Made by a program: the position numbers and the translations under genes. The notes under the pieces are model-generated. The model made no database searches. It saw only the letters and a list, made by a program, of their open reading frames with translations, and was not told the origin of the DNA. Below, piece by piece: positions 1 through 5,049 of a DNA stretch of 8,002 nucleotides (within the stretch, counting starts at the first letter, position 1; every line of letters starts with the position of its first letter). The DNA is from Alphaproteobacteria bacterium UBA2947 (lineage in GTDB: Bacteria; Pseudomonadota; Alphaproteobacteria; Rs-D84). The stretch spans positions 26,317 to 34,318 of the forward strand of contig DEBV01000011.1 in NCBI GenBank assembly GCA_002348925.1, given 5' to 3'.

Positions 1-252
1 ATCTCTATCACGAACGCGAGTTATTTTATGCGGAAACTTTTTTTGAACACGCCAAAGACCTGCTACACGGTCCACGTTTTCAAGCTTCGCCCCCTTTTCA
101 CCCAAAACTATTTTGCGTCCGTTTGCGCTGATTGCTTTTTCATTATGAACGGCTTTACAGAAAGCGGCTTTTTTTACAAATTCTGCCTGATTTTCTGTCA
201 AAACAAGCCCATTTGGTAAAGGTTTCAAAAAATCAGAACACGGATTCATCAT
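1..252 (-). CDS. Unrecognised protein, N-terminal part, gene cut by the left window edge
   Basis: An open frame runs from an ATG at 252 (a second ATG follows at 249) to the window edge, giving 84 codons with no stop. The protein begins MMNPCSDFLKPLPNG and continues with a Lys/Arg-rich stretch that includes LENVDRVAGLWRVQ. I do not recognise the family. An AAAGGA Shine-Dalgarno (261-266) sits 8 nt before the ATG at 252, which favours that start over 249. The Shine-Dalgarno overlaps the obgE stop codon, and the start lies about 12 nt after that stop, so the gene is very probably co-transcribed and possibly translationally coupled with obgE. No signal peptide or membrane segment is visible in the part seen. 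Confidence is good that it is a real gene and nil for function. Confidence 0.72.
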   Translation of the reverse strand, partial: MMNPCSDFLKPLPNGLVLTENQAEFVKKAAFCKAVHNEKAISANGRKIVLGEKGAKLENVDRVAGLWRVQKKFPHKITRVRDRD

Positions 253-264
253 TGTTTTTATCCT

Positions 265-1275
265 TTATTTTTCTGTCAGCGCAAGCATCTGTTTTTCAAT
301 TTCATCTATCATTTTTTCAATGCCAATATGACCAGCGGCACTGATTGTCAAAATTGTTGGCTTTTTTTTGCGACCAAACGACTTTTTAAATTCGTCCATG
401 CGCGATTTTAATTCTTCGTCTGACAGTGTGTCTATTTTGTTTATAACAACAACTTCTGGTTTATTCAAAAGACCGCCACCGTACGAATCCATTTCGTGTC
501 TTATTGTTTTATAGCGCGTTGCCCAATCACTTTCAGAACCGTCAATCACATGCAATATCAATTTAGTGCGTTCCGCGTGTCCAAGGAATCTGTCACCAAG
601 ACCAACGCCCATATGCGCCCCTTCGATAAGCCCAGGTAAATCAACCATTACAAATTCACGATTGTGCGCATACATAACCCCCAACTGTGGATTCAATGTT
701 GTAAAAGCATAGTTCGCAATCTTTGGACGCGCAGCCGTCACAACAGACAATATCGTTGATTTCCCAGCATTTGGAAAACCAACCAAACCAATATCTGCAA
801 TCAGTTTCAGGCGCAATATAACCGTTCTTTCTTCACCTGGCAAACCATCATTAGCCTGACGCGGCGCGCGATTAGTCGGGCTTTTGAAATGCAGGTTTCC
901 CCAACCGCCATTTCCACCACGCGCGGCACGATATTCCATATAATCTTCGTTCAAATCTGCATATTCGATTTCTTCATTTTCAGACAAAATTACTGTACCC
1001 GTTGGCACTGGCAGATAAAGTGTTTCGCCAGAATAACCTGTGCGCATTTTACCCATACCGTTTTGACCGCGTTGCGCAACAAACTTGGTTTTATAACGAT
1101 AATCTATCAAAGTATTCACATTTGGAACTGCGCGAAAAACCACGTCTCCACCGCGACCACCGTCACCACCATTTGGCCCACCAAATTCAATGTATTTTTC
1201 ACGACGAAATGATGCGGCACCATTGCCACCATCACCTGCTTTGATATAAATTTTTGCTTTGTCTAAGAACTTCAT
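265..1275 (-). CDS. obgE: GTPase ObgE/CgtA
   Basis: Obg-family GTPase of 336 residues. In known bacteria it binds the 50S subunit and acts in late large-subunit assembly and ppGpp-linked growth control. Residues 1-158 form the glycine-rich Obg domain (GGPNGGDGGRGG at 32-43). The G domain follows: G1 GFPNAGKS (166-173), switch I YAFTTL (189-194), G3 DLPGLIEGA (212-220), the Obg signature HAERTKL (233-239), G4 NKID (279-282) and G5 SAA (312-314). The protein ends soon after the G domain, so it lacks the C-terminal OCT extension found in some Obg proteins, as is usual in many Gram-negatives. AAAGG (1283-1287) lies 7 nt before the ATG. It is divergent from ssrA and is the first gene of a leftward transcript; rplU and rpmA, its frequent partners, are not upstream here. 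Confidence 0.97.
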   Translation of the reverse strand: MKFLDKAKIYIKAGDGGNGAASFRREKYIEFGGPNGGDGGRGGDVVFRAVPNVNTLIDYRYKTKFVAQRGQNGMGKMRTGYSGETLYLPVPTGTVILSENEEIEYADLNEDYMEYRAARGGNGGWGNLHFKSPTNRAPRQANDGLPGEERTVILRLKLIADIGLVGFPNAGKSTILSVVTAARPKIANYAFTTLNPQLGVMYAHNREFVMVDLPGLIEGAHMGVGLGDRFLGHAERTKLILHVIDGSESDWATRYKTIRHEMDSYGGGLLNKPEVVVINKIDTLSDEELKSRMDEFKKSFGRKKKPTILTISAAGHIGIEKMIDEIEKQMLALTEK

Positions 1276-1293
1276 TTTATAGCCTTTTTAACC

Positions 1294-1299
1294 ATTATA
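1294..1299 (-). promoter_or_regulatory. Likely -10 box of the obgE promoter
   Basis: Read on the minus strand, the sequence is a perfect TATAAT, placing the start of transcription near 1287 and leaving a short leader that still contains the AAAGG ribosome-binding site. I see no good -35 at 16-18 nt; the best candidates match only about half the consensus. The palindromic TTGCAA at 1310-1315 is too close (10 nt) to serve this promoter. This is a prediction from sequence only. Confidence 0.45.
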
Positions 1300-1309
1300 A
1301 CTTAAAAAC

Positions 1310-1338
1310 TTGCAATTTCCAGTACGAATATTTATAAT
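1310..1338 (+). promoter_or_regulatory. Sigma-70-type promoter of ssrA
   Basis: A -35 box TTGCAA (1310-1315), 17-nt spacer and perfect -10 box TATAAT (1333-1338) predict a start near 1345, just upstream of the first hairpin of the tmRNA acceptor piece. The tRNA promoter at 6375-6402 has the same CTTGCAA -35 context and the same TATAAT. Confidence 0.75.
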
Positions 1339-1397
1339 GTGTTTTGCCACGCAAGTGGTGATGATTCTGAATTCGTTGCGGAATAATCGTTTTGGAC

Positions 1398-1425
1398 TGG
1401 GGGGCGGTACCCCACAGCTCCACCA
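1398..1425 (+). other. ssrA: tmRNA acceptor-piece T-arm and CCA end
   Basis: The T-stem TGGGG (1398-1402) pairs with CCCCA (1410-1414) around a 7-nt loop, GGCGGTA (1403-1409). The preceding TTTTGGAC closely resembles the UUUCGGAC that precedes the T-arm of E. coli tmRNA, which supports the alignment. The loop does not match the usual TTCRANT. The 3' CCA is encoded at 1423-1425, with discriminator A1422. Confidence 0.8.
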
Positions 1426-1434
1426 GATTTTTAT
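1426..1434 (+). other. Internal spacer joining the tmRNA acceptor and coding pieces
   Basis: The nine bases GATTTTTAT lie between the encoded CCA end (1425) and the first G of the coding piece (1435). In permuted tmRNA genes this segment is transcribed and then removed to make the two mature RNAs. It would form the loop capping the acceptor stem in the precursor. Confidence 0.8.
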
Positions 1435-1531
1435 GGGGCTGACATAGTTTCGACAGGCGAAGTAAAGGCAAATCGATTGAATCCGGGTTGTTCCGTTATA
1501 AACAAACTAAAAACTGAATGGCGATAGAATC

Positions 1532-1570
1532 GCTGCGAACGACAATGTTCGCTTTGCAATGGCTGCCTAA
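1532..1570 (+). other. ssrA: tmRNA proteolysis-tag reading frame
   Basis: The frame encodes AANDNVRFAMAA followed by TAA. AANDN at the start and a hydrophobic-Ala-Ala end match the Caulobacter tag AANDNFAEEFAVAA in form, so the end should be readable by ClpXP. The resume codon is GCT at 1532 or GCG at 1535. With GCT, the preceding GAATC keeps the conserved A at -4 and TC at -2/-1 seen in E. coli TAGTC, so I prefer it slightly. The charged alanine would add one further residue at the front. Confidence 0.88.
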
Positions 1571-1629
1571 GATGGCATTGAAATACGTTGGCAATTGTTG
1601 ATGTATTTCGTTTAGCTTTTGCGGGGTTC

Positions 1630-1657
1630 ATCGGGTACCTGGCACCAGAAACCCGAT
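1630..1657 (+). other. Hairpin at the end of the tmRNA coding piece
   Basis: ATCGGGT (1630-1636) pairs with ACCCGAT (1651-1657); an inner CTG-GCAC-CAG stem (1639-1648) is possible. GGGTT at 1624-1628 can instead pair with AACCC at 1650-1654, so a switch or pseudoknot is conceivable. No T-run follows, so it is not a standard rho-independent terminator. Confidence 0.6.
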
Positions 1658-1685
1658 ATTATAGATAAAATAAAAAGGGAAAAAA

Positions 1686-1919
1686 ATGTTTGGAAAAATT
1701 AAAAAAGTGTTCTTTACAGGCGTCTTTGGCGTTTTGTATTTGTCTTATATCGCACAATTTGTATATGTTTTGGCATATTTAGAAGGATACGAAAACCAAG
1801 TTATTGGTTTGGCATTATTGTCTGTTGAATGGTTGGTTTTGATTGCTGCACGTTATTTATCAAAACGTTCCAGCAGCAATGCTCAAGGTGGCCACAACAA
1901 TGGTTTTCGTCGTCGTTAA
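1686..1919 (+). CDS. Small two-helix membrane protein of unknown function
   Basis: This 77-residue protein has two hydrophobic segments, about residues 9-31 (FFTGVFGVLYLSYIAQFVYV region) and 38-56 (QVIGLALLSVEWLVLIAA region), joined by a short acidic turn, LEGYENQ. Basic residues before the first segment (K4, K6, K7) and after the second (R56, K60, R61) suggest both ends face the cytoplasm. The tail is polar and low in complexity, ending NNGFRRR. AAGGGA (1675-1680) is 5 nt before the ATG. The gene starts 28 nt after the last tmRNA hairpin with no clear promoter of its own, and ends before a strong terminator. I do not recognise a family. The clear ribosome-binding site, terminator and membrane topology argue that it is real. 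Confidence 0.8.
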   Translation: MFGKIKKVFFTGVFGVLYLSYIAQFVYVLAYLEGYENQVIGLALLSVEWLVLIAARYLSKRSSSNAQGGHNNGFRRR

Positions 1920-1938
1920 TAGATGACAGAACTTTTAA

Positions 1939-1966
1939 ATCCCTGGCAAATGCTGGGGATTTTTTT
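1939..1966 (+). terminator. Rho-independent terminator after the small membrane protein gene
   Basis: A 9-bp stem, ATCCCTGGC (1939-1947) with GCTGGGGAT (1952-1960), includes two G-T wobbles and closes an AAAT loop. It runs straight into seven T residues. It separates the ssrA/membrane-protein unit from the lon-like operon. Confidence 0.88.
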
Positions 1967-1971
1967 ATAAC

Positions 1972-1999
1972 TTGAAAAACGAATAAAATATTCTATATT
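1972..1999 (+). promoter_or_regulatory. Likely promoter of the lon-like/tsaB/rimI operon
   Basis: TTGAAA (1972-1977), a 16-nt spacer and TATATT (1994-1999) predict a start around 2005-2007, only 3-5 nt before the ATG at 2010. There is no Shine-Dalgarno in front of that ATG, so the message may be close to leaderless. E. coli lon is a heat-shock gene, but I see no clear heat-shock sigma promoter here. Confidence 0.55.
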
Positions 2000-2009
2000 T
2001 ATTCTTGCT

Positions 2010-3767
2010 ATGAAAGAATATATTTTACCCGTTCGTGATTTAGTCGTACACCCAGGACTTACTGTGCCTGTGTATGTCGATAATCCGCTGTCTGTTGCGT
2101 GTATAGAAGCCGCGACGAATAATCACCAAAGAATTATTTTGTGTCCACAACACAGTTGGGCATATCCATCCACTGTTGATGACATATTTAATACTGGAAC
2201 AATCGGCGAAATTGCCCAGGTTTTGCATATGCCAGACGGTGCTATTCATGCGATAGTTCGTACAACTAATGTTGTTGATTTATCAGATGTTATTATCACA
2301 AACGGTATTTTTTCGAGCGACATAACCCCTGTTGAAATTTTGGACGATTCCGAATTTGAACAAACCATCGCCTTGCGCGACAAAGTTCGCGACGCAATGC
2401 AGACCTTGTCAAACCATCATAAATTCAAGATGGAAAAACTGCATGCGATTATTCAAAATTATCCTATGCCTGCATTTGTAGATACTGTTATTCAAATGGC
2501 GGATATTGACACAGAAATCGCAGTTGAAATCTTGAAAATGAAAACATGGCGTGAAAAATTAGTATCTTTGCTGGAACAACTGATGCTGTCTATTGAAACA
2601 GAAAAAATTGAAGCAAATATAAATCGTCGTGTTCAAAACCAAATGGAAAACGGTCAAAGACAGGCTATATTACAAGAAAAAATGCGCGCAATCCAAAAAG
2701 AAATGGGCGAAGATGACGAAGAAATGGACACTGCCAGCATGCGCAAAAGAATCGAAAATTCTGCAATGCCGATGGAGGCAAAAGAAAAAGCAATGTCTGA
2801 ATTTAAACGTATGCGCACTATGTCACCAATGTCCCAAGAAGGCGGTTTGTTAAAAACTTATCTTGACGAATTGTTGGCGATGCCATGGAATAAATCTGAC
2901 ACCGCACCAATAGATTTGAAAACCGCACGCAATGTTTTGGATGCGGAACATTCTGGTATGATGCCAGTTAAAGAAAGAATTTTGGAACACATTGCCGTTA
3001 TGAAAAAGACAGGTAAAAACCGTGGCAGTATTTTATGTTTTGTAGGCGCACCAGGGGTCGGAAAAACTTCACTGTGTAAATCTATTGCAAACGCCCTGTC
3101 CCGCAAATACTGCAGAATATCACTTGGTGGTATATCTGATGAAGCACACTTTCGTGGACATCGTAAAACCTATATCGGCGCACAATGCGGTCGTATTATG
3201 GACGCTTTAAAACGTTGCAAATCTAACAATCCTGTTATCGTCTTGGACGAAATAGATAAAATGGGACGCGATTGGCGTGGAGATCCAGAATCTGCTTTGT
3301 TGGAAATACTGGACCCAGAACAAAACAAATCTTTCCGCGATCATTATTTGGAAGTAGATTTTGATTTATCAAATGTTCTTTTCATTGCGACTTCGAATTC
3401 TTTGAATATGTCGTCCGCATTAAAAGACCGTATGGAAATCATAGAAATCCCAGGATACAGCGAAAAAGAAAAAATCCAAATAGCCCGCGAACACCTGATT
3501 AAGCGCGCCGCCGAAGATACTGGATGGGACGTAAACAACATTGTTATTTCAGATGAAGCCATTGCGCATATAATCCGCAACTTTACATCCGAACAAGGCG
3601 TTCGTGAATTGCAACGCGAAATTGCCGCCTTGCTTCGTCGCAGCCTGTTGCAAAATGACGGTATGGATGTAAAAACTGAATTTACAATCGATAAAATTAA
3701 CGAACTGTTGTCTGTACACCAGAACGCGAATATGTCTAACAAGATTGGTTTTAGTGCACGTTTATAA
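2010..3767 (+). CDS. lon: Lon-like AAA+ ATPase lacking the peptidase domain
   Basis: This 585-residue protein is Lon from its first residues (YILPVRDLVVHPG) to the end of its ATPase. The LonN substrate-binding domain spans about 1-190 and a helical coiled region 190-290. The AAA+ module follows: Walker A GAPGVGKTS (346-354), Lon signature SLGGISDEAHFRGHRKTYIG (371-390) with pore loop YIGAQCG, Walker B VIVLDEIDKM (409-418), sensor 1 ATSNS (460-464), arginine finger in LKDRME (471-476) and sensor 2 GVRELQREI (530-538). It stops at NKIGFSARL, where full-length Lon (about 780-800 residues) enters the protease domain with its Ser-Lys dyad. No such residues exist here or downstream: tsaB begins 13 nt later. 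By motif it should bind and hydrolyse ATP; it cannot be a protease alone. It could be a chaperone-like unfoldase, a partner of a separate peptidase, or a decaying gene, but the intact motifs argue against decay. Confidence 0.93.
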   Translation: MKEYILPVRDLVVHPGLTVPVYVDNPLSVACIEAATNNHQRIILCPQHSWAYPSTVDDIFNTGTIGEIAQVLHMPDGAIHAIVRTTNVVDLSDVIITNGIFSSDITPVEILDDSEFEQTIALRDKVRDAMQTLSNHHKFKMEKLHAIIQNYPMPAFVDTVIQMADIDTEIAVEILKMKTWREKLVSLLEQLMLSIETEKIEANINRRVQNQMENGQRQAILQEKMRAIQKEMGEDDEEMDTASMRKRIENSAMPMEAKEKAMSEFKRMRTMSPMSQEGGLLKTYLDELLAMPWNKSDTAPIDLKTARNVLDAEHSGMMPVKERILEHIAVMKKTGKNRGSILCFVGAPGVGKTSLCKSIANALSRKYCRISLGGISDEAHFRGHRKTYIGAQCGRIMDALKRCKSNNPVIVLDEIDKMGRDWRGDPESALLEILDPEQNKSFRDHYLEVDFDLSNVLFIATSNSLNMSSALKDRMEIIEIPGYSEKEKIQIAREHLIKRAAEDTGWDVNNIVISDEAIAHIIRNFTSEQGVRELQREIAALLRRSLLQNDGMDVKTEFTIDKINELLSVHQNANMSNKIGFSARL

Positions 3768-3780
3768 AGGAACATTTAAA

Positions 3781-4311
3781 ATGATTTTAGTTATAAATTC
3801 TTCGGGAAAAGGTATAGATTTATTGCTGGACGACAAGTTTGCGCATTTTGACGCAGAAAAACAAGCAATCGCATTACCAAACGCAGTTAACGATTTTATG
3901 GCACAAAACAATGTCAAAATGTCTGATTTGACCGCCGTTGGCGTTATTGTTGGCCCTGGCAGTTTTACTGGTATTCGCATGGGAATCGCCTATGCCAAAG
4001 GATTGGCGATTGGATTAAATATCCCAGTTGTTGGTGTTAATTTATTTGAATTGTACCTTTATGAGAATCCTGATGCGTTTGTGGCAATAGATTCTGGGCG
4101 TGGTGATTTCTTTGTTGCATCCAAAATGCACGAACCATGCACAATGACTATCGACGAAGTTGAAACAGAACAAATGAAATGCCCGTCAACAGTTGGACAC
4201 AAACCGTACAATCTTAAATATGCGAAAGACATTGTCGAAAGTAAAATTAAAAATGGAAAAATTGAACCTGTGATTCCGATGTATTTAAGACCAAGTTATG
4301 CCGAAAAATAA
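3781..4311 (+). CDS. tsaB: tRNA t6A37 threonylcarbamoyltransferase subunit TsaB
   Basis: TsaB is the non-catalytic ASKHA-fold partner of TsaD in the TsaB-TsaD-TsaE complex, which makes t6A at position 37 of ANN-decoding tRNAs. The 176-residue protein starts MILVINSS, carries the family motif GPGSFTGIRMG (58-68) and the AKGLA helix (72-76), and ends with the typical PMYLRPSYAEK. It is clearly shorter than E. coli TsaB (about 231 residues); the shortening lies in the C-terminal half. I chose the ATG at 3781 because AAAGGA (3766-3771) is 9 nt upstream and the domain starts there; an in-frame ATG at 3745 would overlap lon. The Shine-Dalgarno overlaps the lon stop codon, so the two genes are likely coupled. 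Confidence 0.93.
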   Translation: MILVINSSGKGIDLLLDDKFAHFDAEKQAIALPNAVNDFMAQNNVKMSDLTAVGVIVGPGSFTGIRMGIAYAKGLAIGLNIPVVGVNLFELYLYENPDAFVAIDSGRGDFFVASKMHEPCTMTIDEVETEQMKCPSTVGHKPYNLKYAKDIVESKIKNGKIEPVIPMYLRPSYAEK

Positions 4312-4323
4312 AAAGAATATAAT

Positions 4324-4656
4324 ATGAATATCTTTCAAAAAATCGCGATTTTACACCACATTAACAAAAACAAAGATAATATTGAATACACGTATCGTTA
4401 TGATATTGGCAATTCTACAGGAATGCATAATGTAAAAATTAAAAACAACGGTTATATTTCAATAGATATGCACAGAAATTATTTGGGTGATACTAATTTT
4501 GGTATAACCTATAATGTTAAAGGCGACGAAGTTTATTCATTACCGCCATGCCAATTATCTTTCTTTGATAAATATTTTGTAGCAAGAATGTATTCAAAAA
4601 TGTTGAATAATTATATTGCAAAAAATGGTATGCCACATAATGTAATATCGCGTTAA
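4324..4656 (+). CDS. Unknown 110-residue protein between tsaB and rimI
   Basis: I do not recognise this protein. It is rich in Asn, Tyr, Ile and Lys. A short helical start (MNIFQKIAILHHI) is followed by a probable beta-rich middle (IEYTYRYDIGN, HNVKIKNNGYISIDMH) and a C-terminal helix (FFDKYFVARMYSKMLNNYI). No signal peptide, membrane segment or cysteine metal motif is visible; it has one Cys (C76). It sits 12 nt after tsaB and 5 nt before rimI on the same strand, so it belongs to the operon, yet tsaB and rimI are usually direct neighbours. The bases before its ATG (AAAAAGAATATAAT) contain only a poor ribosome-binding site. Base composition looks even more AT-rich than its neighbours. It could be lineage-specific or acquired. 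Confidence 0.7.
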   Translation: MNIFQKIAILHHINKNKDNIEYTYRYDIGNSTGMHNVKIKNNGYISIDMHRNYLGDTNFGITYNVKGDEVYSLPPCQLSFFDKYFVARMYSKMLNNYIAKNGMPHNVISR

Positions 4657-4661
4657 AAACC

Positions 4662-5048
4662 ATGTTTGATGAATTAGCAAATCTTCATAAAAAATGTTTT
4701 CCGAACAAACCCTGGTCGGCAGATGATTTTCGTGAATTAAAACAATCAGGTTGTGAAATTATTATGTCTGAAAATGGCTTTATCGTGTATCGAATTGTAC
4801 TGGACGAAGCAGAGATTATAACAGTGGGTGTTAACCCCGAAAAAAGACGTTTAGGAATCGCATCTGCCATGATTGGAATTATTGAAAAAACAATTAAATC
4901 TCAAGGGGTTAATAAAATATTTTTAGAAGTAGCTTCAAACAATATCCCCGCACAAAAATTATACGAAATTTTAGGGTTCAAAGTGGTCGGATTGCGACCA
5001 AAATACTATGATGGCGTGGACGCAATTTTGATGTCCAAAGACATTTAA
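4662..5048 (+). CDS. rimI: RimI-type GNAT N-acetyltransferase
   Basis: A GNAT enzyme of 128 residues. RimI acetylates the N-terminal alanine of ribosomal protein S18 in E. coli, and related enzymes acetylate other N-termini. The family opening is present as LHKKCFPNKPWS (8-19). The acetyl-CoA site is VNPEKRRLGIASAM (57-70), matching the R/Q-x-x-G-x-G/A loop. The second signature, FLEVASNNIPAQKLYEILGF (87-106), and the RPKYYDGVDAILM end (112-124) are typical of RimI. It is somewhat shorter than the usual 145-150 residues. No Shine-Dalgarno precedes the ATG, which lies 5 nt after the stop of the unknown gene, so translation probably depends on coupling. The tsaB-rimI pairing is common in bacteria and supports the call; substrate is inferred. 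Confidence 0.9.
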   Translation: MFDELANLHKKCFPNKPWSADDFRELKQSGCEIIMSENGFIVYRIVLDEAEIITVGVNPEKRRLGIASAMIGIIEKTIKSQGVNKIFLEVASNNIPAQKLYEILGFKVVGLRPKYYDGVDAILMSKDI

Positions 5049-5049
5049 T

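Larger units (their letters stand above)
1345..1657 (+). ncRNA. ssrA: Two-piece (circularly permuted) tmRNA, alphaproteobacterial type
   Basis: tmRNA rescues stalled ribosomes with SmpB, acting as an alanine tRNA and then as a short mRNA. Here the 3' acceptor half comes first: TTTTGGAC (1390-1397), T-arm (1398-1414) and CAGCTCCACCA (1415-1425). After a 9-nt spacer (1426-1434) the 5' half begins GGGGCTGACATAG at 1435. GGGGCTG pairs with CAGCTCC over 7 bp, including the G3-U wobble recognised by alanyl-tRNA synthetase. The tag frame follows at 1532-1570, then a GAAATAC/GTATTTC helix (1580-1586 with 1603-1609) and a final hairpin (1630-1657). A CCAC-GCAA-GTGG tetraloop hairpin (1347-1358) marks the likely 5' end. 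This gene order is characteristic of alphaproteobacteria, though two-piece tmRNAs also occur in some cyanobacteria and betaproteobacteria. Outer ends of both mature pieces are estimates. Confidence 0.93.

Noticed and set aside
28..344. Two short plus-strand open frames near the left edge
   Set aside because: They oppose the left-edge gene and the end of obgE, both with ribosome-binding sites, and show no protein features of their own.
889..1244. Two plus-strand open frames (107 and 80 codons) opposite obgE
   Set aside because: They are antisense to the conserved Obg domain; their His-rich products come from complementing glycine codons.
1431..1631. A 66-codon minus-strand open frame over the tmRNA coding piece
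   Set aside because: The plus strand here is clearly tmRNA, with acceptor stem, tag and helices. The antisense frame reflects RNA structure and not a protein.
3344..3775. A 143-codon open frame on the minus strand opposite the lon-like gene
   Set aside because: It lies wholly against the conserved AAA+ coding sequence, its protein has no recognisable motif, and it has no suitable ribosome-binding context. It is a shadow frame.
3745..3780. An earlier in-frame start for tsaB overlapping lon
   Set aside because: The TsaB fold begins at MILVINSS, and a good AAAGGA site is positioned for the ATG at 3781, not 3745.
3700..3790. A frameshift or sequencing error explaining the short Lon
   Set aside because: No frame downstream encodes the Lon protease domain; TsaB sequence starts immediately, so a single indel cannot restore it.
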